Shown piece after piece: positions 11,871 to 24,479 of a stretch of 64,000 bases of DNA; the stretch's first letter is position 1; each line of letters opens with the position of its first letter. The notes below the pieces were generated by a model. The model did not search any database, was not told the origin of the DNA, and worked only from the letters and a program-made list of their open reading frames with translations. A program made the translations under genes and the position numbers. This DNA is from Elephas maximus indicus. Taxonomy: Eukaryota; Chordata; Mammalia; Proboscidea; Elephantidae. The stretch spans positions 20,112,001-20,176,000 of the forward strand of contig NC_064826.1 in the NCBI RefSeq assembly GCF_024166365.1, written 5' to 3'.

Positions 11871-12483
11871 AAAACAGCGAACATCAATGGCCCATACAGA
11901 GGTAACCTATTATCTGATTTTTATGGTAATCATAAAACTTGCTTTCTTTTTACAGTTTTATCATAGCTAGGTAAGCATCCCGAAAGGATACTGTGTATTC
12001 TGGCCTGTCTTTGAAGTCTATTTGAACAGAATGATAGAGTATAAATTCTTTGTGGGCTCTTTCACAATTATTTTTTGAGATTCATCCATGTTGTTGGGGA
12101 GGTGGTCTGTTCATTTCCATTGTCAAAAATTACTTGTGTGAATATATATGAGAGTTTATTAATCCAGTCTCTGTTGTATGGATGGACACCAGGCTGTTTC
12201 AAATTTGTAGTTCTTAATACTGCTATAAAGATTTGTGTACATGTTTTCAGGTGCACAGGGGCCCACATTTCTGTAGGGTATATATCTAGAAATGGAATTT
12301 CTGAGTCATAGTGTACGAAAATCTTTAACTTTACTAAATAAGGCCAAACTGTTTTTCAAATGGTCTTGCCAATTTACACACCCACCGCAGCATGTGAGAG
12401 TTCCTGCTGCTCCAAGTCCTTGCCCATACTTGTTTTTGATTGGCACTGTTGGTCTTTTTAATTCAGCAATTCCTGTGGATTCC

Positions 12484-12644
12484 TGAAAACCCTGGAGGCA
12501 CAGTGGTTAAGAGTTCGGCTGCTAAAAAAAAGGTCAGCAGTTCGATTCCACCAGGCGTTCCTTGGAAACCCTATGGAACAGTTCTACTCTGTCCTATGGG
12601 GTCGCTATGAGTCGGAATCAACTCCACCACAACAGGTTTTTTTT
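12484..12644 (+). mobile_element. AfroSINE
   Basis: Sense copy from gaaaaccctggaggcacag to ccacaacaggtttt, inserted in antisense L1. Confidence 0.85.
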
Positions 12645-14864
12645 CTGGTGGGGATTCATAGGCCTATCTCATTGTGGTTTTAATGTGCATTTCTAACATT
12701 ACTAATGAGGCTGAGCTCCTTTTCACGTCTTTATTGGCCATTCGGGTTTTTTCTTTTGGGAAGTGCTTGAGCAGGCTTTTTATACATTCTTCTATTGAGA
12801 TGTGTGTTTTTCTTACTGCTGTGTACAAATTCTTTATACATGCCTGAGATAAGGACCTTTATTTTTCACTCTGCGTATTTTCCTAGCATTTGAAATTTTC
12901 TCTTAGTAAGCAGATATTATACCTGAAAATTTTAAAACAAAAAGGAATCAATACATAGACTTGGCACTCACTCCCTACCCTGCAAAATAAGATCTTTACT
13001 TTCTCCCTATCCCTAACTGGAAATTTTAGTTCCAGAATGTTGGTTTGTTTATATACACATACATACACACACATATACATATATAATTTTTTTTCTTAAC
13101 AATTACATTAAGCTCTGGTCACTATTTAGACAAAAGTTTCAGTTTTACTGGTTTCTCTGAATACTACTGCTTCTTATGTCTATCTTCCGCTTTCTTGGAT
13201 TTGTTTTTCATTTTACTGAGAGTACCTCTTCAAGTAGTGTTCTCAAAAATGGTGTGTAGATGGTAGACTTCCAGCGTTCTTATTTACTTTGGCCCCTCCA
13301 CACACACTTAAACATTACTGAGGCTGGGTACAGAATTGTGTTCAAGGTAATTTTCTCTCTGTATACAGAATTCCGTGTTCAAAGAACATTGAGGACGTTT
13401 ATCTTCTAGAAACCATGTTGCAGAGGAGAAATCCAGTGTCAGTCTGATTCTTATTCTTGAGTCCTTCTAGGTAACTGTTTTCTATTTCTGGAATCATAAG
13501 TAGTTCAGTAATGTACAGGTATGTCTTTTTGTTTGTTTTTCCTTTTTCCTGCTTGGTACTCGGTAGGCCCTTTATACTTGAAAAAGCAGAGTCTTCCTTC
13601 AGCATAGGGAAATAGTCTTTATTTCCTCTCTTACACTGTCTGATCTCTCCTTCTGTAATTCCTATTAAATGGATACTGGATCTCTCTTAGATCTACCCTC
13701 AGAGTATGAATATTCCTCAGGTACTTTCTATCTTTTGGTCTTGGCCTGGATATTTCCTCTGCTTTATTTTCACGGAAGGTAGTTGGTCTTAAGCTGGTCT
13801 ACAATTTAGCCCTCCTACTGAGTTTTTATGTCAGCAATTAAGGCTTCAATACAGAACTAAATAATTCTTTAATCATTCCTTTTTCACCATGGCAGTTGAT
13901 TTTTGATTCATGGATCTAATCCACTCTTGACTCTCTGAGGATACAGCCTGTGATTAGAACTCCTTGAAGTTCCATTCTACTTACTACATATCTGTTTCCT
14001 CCTCAGTCAGCCGTTTTGTTTGCTCATCTTAGTCATCCTCGTTCAAGTCTAGCTTGCTTCACATGTCTGGTAAGCCCTGATTGCCTATTCATATTAATAA
14101 ATAAAGGGCCAAATGGATTAGTAGTCATAAGAGGTCTGGGTTTCCTCAACAGCTGTACTACTCTGTCCCCATAACCTCCAAATGGGAGGCCTGTCTGACT
14201 GCGGGTCTCTTCCGATAAGTCTCTGACAGACAGACTTCCCTTTAGAAGTGGAGAAAAAGAAAGCACTTTCGCCTTACTGTTGCCAAAAAAAGAAAGGCTG
14301 TATTCTGGTGGCATGACCCTTTAATGTGCTTTAGTCCTTGATGGAGCTCCCTTTCTCTTCCCCATCCTACCCTCCCCACCTGTCTACTGTGGTGGCCCAT
14401 CACCTAAGGCTCTGCTTTGTGCTCTGTCTCCAATCCCAGTCCATGCTAGCAATGCCTGCCAACCCTCCCCAAAGCAAACCCCCACTCTGCTTGAAGAGCT
14501 GTTCTCATGGCTCTATCCTGGGAACCAAGAGCATTGACAGAGATCTTCATGTGAAGGAGGGAGAGAAGGAGTAAGGGAAATAACTATTTTGAAACCAGTC
14601 CTTTAGTTTTCAGTTGGTCCTGATGTTCTACTTTCTCCCAGCTTGTTCCCTCTTTCTCTAAGCTTAGAGTTTCAAGAAAGAGGCACCACTACGAAAACCT
14701 CGGGCTTCCATCATGCAGCAGGAGAACTTATCCTGGGTTGCATTTCACATTGTTCTGGTTTCTCAAGAATCTAATTCCGACTGCTTTCTATTACCCTGCA
14801 ATTCCTAAAAATTGCTGGTACTATAACAATAACAATAATGATAGCTGCTAACATTAACTCAACA

Positions 14865-15085
14865 TTTGCTAAATGTAAGAGAATTTTCTAAGTGTTTTGT
14901 ATATGTTCTTTATCTTAATCCTTACAACAGGCCTAGGAAGTAGGTACTATTATCATCATCCTGAAGAAACTGAGGCAAAAAAAAAAAAAAAGATTAAGCA
15001 ACTTGCCCAGGGTTACAGAGTTGTTAAATGGCAGAGCCTGGATTCAGATCCAGGTAGTCTGGCTTCAAGGGCTCCTTTTTCTGTT
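14865..15085 (-). repeat. MIR, antisense
   Basis: Clear antisense MIR: cttacaacaggcctaggaag, acttgcccagggttacagag, ggattcagatccaggtagtc, with an A15 expansion inside. Confidence 0.75.
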
Positions 15086-15529
15086 TATCAATATAATTTT
15101 GATTTATTCTTTTTCTTATGTTCATTTTATCATTTTCAATGATATCTGAGAAGCAGGGAAGGCAAAGGGGTGTGTTCAGTCCATCATTTTGTACCAGAAG
15201 CCCAGTATCTGTTCATTATACCACACTTTTAATTGGTAGAAATATCTTCTAAAGATGCAGGATCTAGAGAAGGAATCTAGTGGCAGAAAATGGGCCCTAT
15301 GAAACTGTTTTCAATCAGATCGACAGATGATACGGTATAGAATTCCCAAAAATGAGGCTTGAAAGTGGCTGTTTTAAAAGTTAAAAAAAAAAAAAAAAGA
15401 ATGAAACATTAAACAATAGCATTTTCATGTTCTCAGCAATTCATTAGTTCACTGCCACCACCACAAGAGAGAAGTTAAGAACATATTAAAATTTTAGTCC
15501 CACCCCATTCCCTGACAGTGACTTTTTAA

Positions 15530-16558
15530 ATAATTCAACTCAATTCAAATACATATGATATACCTACTACATGCCCTATGCTGTGAAGTGGAGGTAAGAA
15601 ACTAAATGCCTTGTCCTTGCCCTTACAGAGCTTACAGTCTAATGGGAGGCGCTATAATTCAGTGCGATAAGTGCTATGATACAGGTAGGTAGGTATACAG
15701 AGGGTGCCACCAGAACAAAGAGGACACAGGCTTGCCAGAGAGGTTTCTGTGGAAGTAACCCCCAGACTCTGTTAAAGGCTACACTGTTAATAGTTGGGAG
15801 ATAAAAATAAATTTATCATTTTTTGCCCTAAAACCTGCCCTTCAGTCCACCGGGATAACCTGGTGAAGAGCACCCTGGTCCAGACAGAAAGCTGGAAGTC
15901 ATATCTGACTCTTCCTTTCTCTTTAATTAGTAAGTCTCGACTAATTATATTTCTTTGTATTTCAAATAATTTCCCCTACTATAACCACCTTAAGATTCAG
16001 CCTCCATCATCTCTCACCTTGGTAACTGTAACAACCTCCTAACTGGCCTTTCAGGTAATTCTCTTCATTGGCTAATAAAACAAATCTGATCCTGAAAATT
16101 CCCAGCGGTGGCTCCCCACTTGACCTGCATGGGCCCTCTGCTTCTCCCCGTGCCCTTTCCTACCATACTGAGCTTCCTACAGTTTCTGAAAGCACCGTGC
16201 TGTTTTGCCTCGATGCCTTTACTCAAGTTGCTTGGTTCCCACGGTCTGCAATGTTTCAACCCTCCCTTGCTAATATCTACTCATCCTTTAAATACATCCC
16301 GTCTAAAAAGTCATCCCGATGGCCACTCCTCCCTGCCCTCCACCCAGGCTGAGTCAGGTCCCTCTTTTGTGTGCTCCCATGCCATACTTCCTCATCAGGG
16401 CACTTATCACAAAGAATTGCACTCGATTTATTCTGTAACTGTCTGTTCATCTGATTACCTACTATCTAACACCATCAAGCCTAGCACAGTGACTGGTACA
16501 TAGGAAGTAATCAAGAAGTACTGAAAGAATGAACGAACGAACGAACGAACGAACGAAG
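15530..16558 (+). mobile_element. L2 LINE 3' end with GAAC tail
   Basis: 15530-15690 has ctactacatgccctatgctg and cagagcttacagtctaatgg (L2-like). 15840-16500 resembles the L2 ORF end and 3' untranslated part (cctcctaactggcctttcag; gggcacttatcacaaagaat; cctagcacagtgactggtac). It ends in a GAAC/GAAT tandem tail at 16525-16558. Confidence 0.65.
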
Positions 16559-16979
16559 ATAGTTAAGCCTGTTGATGAGATAACCAAAAGAGATGATGGA
16601 AAGAAGGACAGAACTTTGGAGCAATACCCACCTTTTGTGGGTAGGAAGAAAAGAAGCCAGTGAAGGAAATAGAATGAACAATCAAAGAGGCAGAAAGAAA
16701 ACATCTAGGATTATATAATAAAGCAACCCAAAAGAAGAGGAAATTTTAAGAAGGTACAGGTGGCCAACAGCATCAAACACTACAAACAGGTCAAGAAGGT
16801 GAGAACTAAGAAAAGGCCGCTGACTGAGAGGAGGTCACGTTGATATTGCTAACGTACCCCACCTCACTCTTCTCAGCACTGTCAGACACCATCTCTCTTA
16901 GCCATTGTTTGAAGCAATTTAGGGCTTACAAATAACCAGTGGTATGAAACTTACCTGTGCTAATCTTTCTTTTCCCTGA

Positions 16980-18220
16980 TTAAAAAAAAAAGAAAAACAC
17001 AGAATATACAAAAGAAAATAAAGCCCACCATCCAGATATAACCACGGTTATGTCACTATTTTATTTGTTTATGTTTATTTTTTTAAGCGTAATTGACATT
17101 ATATTGAATTCTATATCCTAATTAGGCAATTTCTTAATTATGGTTATATTTAGTCAGTCCAAGTTAGTATTCTTATTATAAATCAGTAAATTAGCATTTT
17201 AATTTATAAACGGAAAAAAACTGTTACAGACTTAGATATGCCTGCTTGGCCATGCGTGCATAATGGGTTTTCTGTCACATAATGGTAAAGTTACCTATTA
17301 ATTTGAATCAATAAAATTATTTATGCTAAAAGGTAGCACACTACCCTAGGTATCCAATCTTGTCTTGACCCATTTAGGCTTGACTTTAATCTTTTCATGC
17401 TCTGGAGCTTGGCTGCTAAAAACAGTTTAGGCATTAGATATAGAAACATCGATAGCAGCGGCTGAATTTTTTTCCCTAGGGTTTTTTTTGTTTGTTTGTT
17501 TGTTTTTAATCTCTTTAGTCAAAATTAGATACACTGGCTTATAAATAATTTAATGAAATCTAAATTATACCATTAAGCATGTTTGTCTGAAATTTGTTAT
17601 ATCTAGAAAAATAGTGTGAATCAGAGTTTTCAACCCTCTTCTAAGATTTTCTTTTTTCAGTACAGACTATGTTTTAGTGGAAAAAAATAAAAAGTAAAAG
17701 GAATGTAATATTTCTAAAAGTAAGAATTGCTAGGTCAAAGGTTGTGAACATTTGTTAAGGCTTCTGATACATACTGCCAAATTGAATCCAGGAATTACAC
17801 TTCTATCAATATATGAACTTCATTTTCCCATACCTTTGCCAACACTAGGTATTCTTATTTTTAATCTTTGTCAATCTAATACATGAAAATTACCTTATTA
17901 TTTTAATTGGCATCTTTATAACAGTGAAAATATTTATTCGTCATTCACATTCCTTCTTTGTGAACTGATTATTCATGTCTTTTTACCTTTTTTCTAGCAA
18001 TAATTTGCTTTTTAAACTATTGATTTATAAGTGCTCTTTTTATATTCATGATATTAACCATTTCTTACAAATATATTTCCTCTTTTTAATTTAGATTTTA
18101 GTTTTATTTGACATGTTTTTAATTTTATATAGTCACATCAATTAATCTTTTTTTTCTTTAGAATCATATAAAAAACTCTTTCCCACACCCTATCATATAA
18201 AATTACTAACTGAACGCTTT
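16980..18220 (-). mobile_element. L1 fragments, antisense
   Basis: 17690-18220 is clear antisense L1 3' material (attgctaggtcaaaggttg; tgccaaattgaatccagg; ttcatgtctttttacctttt). The left part is weaker. Confidence 0.6.
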
Positions 18221-18493
18221 TGTTATAGCTATAGTGGAATAATATTGATATTAGTGAGATGATTTATTTCTACCCTCTAACACACATTAAGTGTTTCTAA
18301 CTGCCCCTAATTTATAATTGTAATTCCAACCGTGGTCAATACGGAACATATGTTTAAAATTAAGTTCTAGACTTTTCTTACTTCAATTTTAGCTTTTACA
18401 TAATTTAAAAAAACAGAGTTTGAATTTAGAAAATTCATTAAAAGTTCCCTTTAACCCACAGGAAGCACAGATCTCTTGCTAGTTGTCACCCAC

Positions 18494-18580
18494 CTCTCAA
18501 AAACCTGTTAGGGATCCTTATGATGGGACAGGACTGAATGAAGCGTCTCCTAACTGGGTCCCATCGTATTTTCTTCTTAC
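18494..18580 (-). CDS. KLHDC10: KLHDC10 exon 2 (residues 57-86)
   Basis: This 87-base exon encodes a basic linker between the glycine-rich N-terminus and the kelch propeller. The minus strand reads (G)KKKIRWDPVRRRF, then IQSCPIIRIPNRFLR(G), matching KLHDC10 as I remember it. The acceptor is ggtaacag just right of 18580, and the donor is gtgggt just left of 18494. Entry and exit are both phase 1, so Gly57 and Gly86 are split codons and skipping the exon would keep frame. The exon begins GTAAGA, so once joined to exon 1 it recreates a 5' splice site. It lies in a 3.3 kb stretch free of AfroSINEs. Confidence 0.93.
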
Positions 18581-19329
18581 CTGTTACCACAATTATCAGC
18601 AAAAAGTCAGACACATACAACACATGGCAAATAATACATAGTTACTGTAGCTATACAGACAGAAAAACAGGAAACAAAACAATGCTTGAATACAGAAAGA
18701 AGTGATGTAAAGTAGCATTTAACCTTGTTTTGGAAGTCAAAACAAAATTAACATATAAGCAGTGATGGAGGTTTTCAATTCTTATCCCCAAAAGAATGTA
18801 AATAATTCTGTGCACTTGTTTTCTGAATTCTAGTTCAATAGTACGTGCACTCAATAATCACCAATGCCATCTTGTGGCAAAAATTCACCAGGAGTTTTAA
18901 GTACAGATTAAAAACTATCACATTTAAAAAATGAGTACATGTCAAAAAAACGGAGCTTTGACCAAAACCAATTGGGCATAACTCAGGCTCCTGTTCTCTT
19001 CCAGGTTTAGTATCATTCTTTTATTAGTTACACGGTTAAGAGGGTAAAGGAATAAGCACCATTCTTTAAATATGAAATAAGCTGGCTGTGCCATAATTAA
19101 AATTTTATGATAGCAACAAAATAAAACAAACATTTAGTATTCTAGCACTTCCACCACAGGAAAAAAAAAAGTTCCTCTGCCTTCCTGCGAAAATCAGCTC
19201 TACATTAAACTCAGTTAAAGACTGTTTTCTTCTAAAACAGAGGAAAAATGCAGTGCATCATGGAACTGTTAAATTGAATAATTTTCTCTCTTTCCAAAGT
19301 TTTGATAGCTCTCAAAGACAGCTTTTATT

Positions 19330-19735
19330 AACAATATGAACAATTAACATTTGCAAAGTGTTTAAAGTTTACAAAGAGGTTTCACATGTATTATCTCATT
19401 TGATTCTCGTAACAACCTTTTATTCATTCACCAACCATTTTATTTTTTTTTGTGCCTCCAGCCCTAGGCTAGGCCCTAGGGTTGCAAGGAGGATAGGACT
19501 CCTACCCTAACCAGCTATGGTCTTGTGAAGAAGGCAGATGTGTGAACAAATTATTACAATGAAGTAAATGCTACAACAGGGGCTATGAAAACACTATGAG
19601 GACGATATCATCTTTTTAATTTTACAAACAAGGAAGCAAAGGAAAATTAAGTGACTTAATGGCTGAGCCAGGATTCAAGCCCAGACCTCCTGACTCTAAA
19701 ATCTGCCTCCTTTCCGCTGCTCCATACTTACCCTG
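19330..19735 (-). repeat. MIR, antisense, split by an L2-like piece
   Basis: 19340-19425 (cacatgtattatctcatttg) and 19590-19730 (gagccaggattcaagcccag) are antisense MIR. 19426-19588 between them looks like L2 (aggctaggccctagggttg). Confidence 0.6.
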
Positions 19736-19842
19736 TCTCAAGTAATTCTCTAAATGGAGAACGGTTTTTATTTTTGGCAACTGCAAGTAGATTCAGATGT
19801 TCATCAGCGAGGCCTGGTTTGCTGTATGCAGTACTTGTGCAC

Positions 19843-20005
19843 CAAACCCGAACCCGGTGCCGCCGAGTCGGTCCTGACTCATAGCGACCCTACAGGACAG
19901 AGGAGACCTGCCCCGCAGAGTTTGCAAGGAGCGCCTGGCGGACTCAAACCGCAGACCTTCTGGTCAGCAGCCATAGCACTAACCTACTACGCCACCAGGG
20001 TTTCC
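19843..20005 (-). mobile_element. AfroSINE, CpG-rich, with 11-base target-site duplication
   Basis: Antisense copy keeping many CpGs (cggtgccgccgagtcgg; catagcgacc; gagcgcctggcgg). It is flanked by tacttgtgcac at 19832-19842 and 20006-20016. Confidence 0.92.
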
Positions 20006-20699
20006 TACTTGTGCACAGAGATACACAAATTCTAAGTAATGGAACAGTACTGCCTGCACATTCACACCTAATATCAGGAGAAGCCTGGCCCGTGGGCAAA
20101 GGGAAGAATTATTTATTTGCAAAGGGGTTTGCCTTTTAATCCTCTAAGTCTTTTCAATCAGTGGTTCCCAAATGTTAGGCTACAGCCCACTGATAGGCTA
20201 AGGTGAAGATTCAGCAGTCCAACAAAAAATGAGAAAAATATGGGCAAGGTAGTCAGTTTCTCAAAAAGCTAAAATGTTCCATTTAAAGGCCTGCCCTCTT
20301 GCAAAGATTAGAGGCTTTTTGTTGTTAAAATATTGTTTATTTTATGAAATAATGGGGATAAGAAAAGGTAGTTGATTTTGTCTTTTAATATCCTTTCTCA
20401 GAAAAATAGAAAAATTGCAAGCCTATGTCTATCCCAAAATATACTTTTTTTTTTTTACGGGTTTACGGCCTCCAAAAGTCTGGACAGCCACTGCTTTAAC
20501 TAGTACAACTATCTGTTATGACTCTTGAGACCAACTCTGTAATACACACTGTAAAAGGATATTAAAAAAAAAAAAAAAAACAGTGCATATAAGATGTATA
20601 AGAAGCCTCCCCTGCCCTCAAGAAGCTTACACTCTAATTAGGGACACAAGACAGACACATAAAACAATTAGATAGCAATACAAGACAGAATATAACAAG

Positions 20700-21450
20700 C
20701 GATTAGCTTAAAATTTGACATTTTTATGTATCAAAAGCATTAAAATGTACCTACCCTTTGACCCAGCTATTCCACTTCTAGGAATTTATTCCTAAAGAAA
20801 CAATCATAGATGCATGCAGAGATGTCTGGACAAAGATTTTCACTGTGGTATTACTTATAACAGTAAAAAATCAGGAACACTTTAAATGTCCAATGGTCCA
20901 TGGTGCAATGTCCACCGGAACTGGTTAAATTGCTAAATAAACAGACTTAAATAGTTCATATTCTACCAGCCACTAGAAATTATATACAAGAATATTTACT
21001 AACATGAGAAAACACTGACAATATGTTGTAAGTGAAAAATGCAAAGTACAAAATAGTATTACAGTATGATACCATTTTTGTAAAGAAAAATATGTACGTA
21101 TTCATGAAAAATACAGGAAGGACATACATCAAATTTTAATTGAGGTTATTTGTGGGTGATTATTATGACTGATTTTTGTTTTTTCCCTTTGTGCTGGTCT
21201 TTATTTTCCAAGGTTTTTCACTGAGTAGGCATTATTTTTGGACTGGAAGAAAAACAATACCATATTACTTTAATTTTTGAAAAAGCTAAGATAAAAAGTA
21301 CTGGAAAGAAACATACCAAAATGTTAACAGTGGTTATGATTGGGGCTCAGGCAATCAGCCCTTCTACACTGTCTAAAAATTCTATAATGAAATATATTAT
21401 TTTATAATAGAAAAATTACTTTAGAAAAACATTGAAAATTATTGAACCAA
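20700..21450 (+). mobile_element. L1 3' region
   Basis: Sense L1: tttgacccagctattccact, caatggtccatggtgcaat, cactagaaattatatacaag, then an AT-rich 3' untranslated part. Confidence 0.75.
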
Positions 21451-22779
21451 AGCTGTAATGAAAAATCCTTTTTTATGTTTTCTCAGAGTTTCTATCAAAC
21501 ATCTTTGGCATGTTTCCCTCTCAGTAACCAATATAAGTATGTCATAGGCATAAGTTAACATTCACTCCAAGGAGGTTAGCACCCAAGGTGGGCATTAACT
21601 GTGAAATCATGTTTCCTTCCTTCACCCAAGGAGCAGAGAAGAGAAACCAGCAACACAGCAGTATAACACCAACGATTTTTTTTTTTCATTTTTAAAGAAA
21701 GATTTGTCTTTCCATATTTCATATAAACAGACTATTAGTATGAAATTTTTGTTCATTGTCATTTTAATTTTTCTTTTTCCCAATCTTCATTTGTGATTGC
21801 TTCTACTCTTCAAAACTTAAAAAAAGGAAATATAATTTCTTTAAAAATTTCATCAATATTTTATTTTCTACTGGCTTTTTAAATTTTTCTCCTTTTTATT
21901 AAGTTTATTTCACTATAAGTTTAACATAGTCATTGACTGAATTAGGAAGGTAGGGTGATAATACTGCAAGCTCCCTCTCTTCTCCCTAAAGCCCCCCCCA
22001 AAAACATAAAAGCCATTTTTTTAATCCATAATCAAAAGGAAAGCAAGAAACACTCTTAGTGGGCTAGGTCTATAGGAATCACTGGCAGATGAAAAGTTGA
22101 CAGAATCAGACTAAAAGAAAACCACAGTCCTACACACCCAAGTAGACAGCTGCTGCACATGGCGGGCACAGCTCTCAGGGTACACTATGCAACGAGGTAG
22201 ATGCAGCAGAAAGAACTGGAACAATTTATAGCACAACTGGCTGGAGGGTAACACAGATGTTATACAGCAAGTCAATTCCTTCCACCAGTTTGGGTCAAAC
22301 GTTACAGAAGTATTTGCTTATAGGTGAGAAGAGTAGCATTAAACAACAAATTTGTCCCTACCCAGGTAGGAACAATGAGTACAGACACTCAGATCAAGAC
22401 AGGAGAACACCTCGTGTAGATATTGACACCTACAGAGAGGGGACACTCACATTGCACACTCCATCCCCTCCACAACCAGGAGAGACCTGCTGCAATAAAC
22501 AGACATACTATTCACAGGACGGCTAACAAGGACTATCAAAGACAAAGAAGCATAAAACCAAGGTTCTAACATGAAAAAGCGGCATTAGTGTGAGAAACAG
22601 AAGAACCCACACTTGAAGAGCTAATAAATAGAATAAGACTTTAGAAGAAGTACAATTAGTATCCTCAGAGATATGTAAGATATTACATTTACAAAAAAAG
22701 AAATGATCTGGGGCCCTTAGAATTTAAATTTTTGATCACTAAACTAAAAAAAAAAAAAAAACAAATAGGCTAAGGATTA

Positions 22780-24475
22780 AACAAAAACATATAAAGAGAA
22801 AATTAAATTAGTAAGTTGAAAAATGGAGCCAAGAAATTAACCACAATGCAGCATAAAAGGACAAAGAGGTAGAAAGTATTAAAAAAAAAAAAAAAAAAAA
22901 GTTACGGTACAAAAAGAATTCAGCAATCACTATCAAAGTATCAACTGCTTTTTTTGCAGAAATGAAAAAGCTGATTCTAAAATTCATATAGAAATGCAAG
23001 GGACTGAGAATATCAGGACAATCTTGAGAAGGAACTAAGTTGAAAGACTCAACTTCACGATTTAAAAACTTACCCTAAAGCTACAGTAATCAAGACAGTG
23101 TGGTACTGGTATAAGGATAAACATAAAACATACAGATCAATGGAAAAGAACTGACAGTCCAGAAATAAACCCATACATTTACGGTCAATTGATTTTCAAC
23201 CAGGTTGCAAGAGTATTCAGTGGAGAAAGAATATTCTTTCAACAAATGGTCCTGGGTCAGCTGGATATCTATATGCACAAAAAATGAATTTGGATCTCTA
23301 CTTCACATCATACACAAAAATTAATTCAAGACAGATCGAGACCTAAATGTAAAAACTATAATAAAACTCTTAGAAGAAGACATAGGTATATATCTTTGTG
23401 ACCTTGGATTAGGCAACGGTTTCTTAGATATGACACCAAAAGTACAAACGGAAGAAAAATTGGTAAACTGAACTTCACCAAAATTAAAAACTTGTGTGCG
23501 TCAAAGGACACTGTCAAAAAGCAAAAAGACAACTCACATAATGGAAGAAAATATTTGCAAATCATATATCTGATAATGGGTATAGTATCCAAAATAAATG
23601 CTTACAACTCAACAATAAAAAAGAAAAATTGCTCAATTAAAAATGAATAAACAGTTCTCCAAACAAGTTATACAAATGGCCAATAAGTACATGAAAAGAT
23701 GCTCAACATCATTAGCCACCAGGTAACTGCAAATCAAAACCACAATGAGGTAACACTTCATACCCACTCAGATGCCTATAATTAAAACAAAACAAACAAA
23801 CAAAAACAGAAAATAACAAGCGTGAAGGTGTGGAGAAACTGAAAGGCTCATACATGGCTGGTAGAAATGTAAAAGGGTGCAGATGCTCTGGAAAACAGTT
23901 TGGCACTGCTTCAAAAAGAGTACCACATGACCCCGCAATCCTATTCCCAGGTATATATCCCAGAGAAGTAAAAACATATGCCCACCTACAAACTTTACAC
24001 AAACATTCAGAGAAACATTATTCATAAAAGCCAAAAAGTGGAAACAACTCAAATGCCCATCAACTGCTGAATGGATAACAAAGTCTGGTATATCCATACA
24101 ATGGAATACTACTCAGTCATAAAAAAGAATGAAATACTGATCTATACTATGACATAGACGAACTTTGAAACATTACGCTAACTGAAAAAGCCAGTCACAA
24201 AAGGCCACATATTGTATGATCCCATTTATATGAAATGTCCAGAATAGGCAAATACAAAGAGACAGAAGGTACATTAGTTGTTCCAGGCCGGGCGGAGGGG
24301 TGGGAGGGAGAAACTGGGAATGATTGTTAACAGGTACAGGTGATAAAAGTGTTCTAGAATTGGATAGTAGTGATGGTTGCACAACCTTGTGAAAATACTA
24401 AAAACCAATTTGACTGTGAACTATACACATTAAAATGGTAAATTTTATGTTATGTGAATTATATCTCAATTTAAA
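22780..24475 (+). mobile_element. L1, ORF2 end and 3' untranslated region
   Basis: Sense L1 with well-known landmarks: agctacagtaatcaagacag, ggcacaagc-region equivalents at 23180-23300, ccaggtatatatcccagag, aatggaatactactcagtca, and the terminal gttatgtgaattatatctca plus an A run. ORF2 is broken by stops. Confidence 0.85.
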
Positions 24476-24479
24476 AAAA

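Larger units (their letters stand above)
11515..12880 (-). mobile_element. L1 3' end, antisense, split by two AfroSINEs
   Basis: Old L1 material (cttttattgtgaaatattaa; gagattcatccatgttgttg; ggaatttctgagtcatagt; ttaatgtgcatttctaac) interrupted at 11716-11870 and 12484-12644. Confidence 0.7.
1488..18493 (-). other. KLHDC10 intron 2
   Basis: A 17 kb AT-rich intron with repeats listed separately. Stretches where I see nothing clear: 1488-2637, 3232-3790 (perhaps old L2), 4140-4730, 6600-6990, 7641-8354, about 12900-14860 (looks like very old antisense repeat, no family assigned) and 16560-16980. The flanking exons join in phase 1. Confidence 0.85.

Noticed and set aside
14033..14314. 93-codon minus-strand frame
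   Set aside because: No recognisable family and sits in old repeat-like sequence.
16528..16558. GAAC tandem repeat considered as a CRISPR-like or regulatory array
   Set aside because: It is the tandem tail typical of an L2 LINE 3' end.
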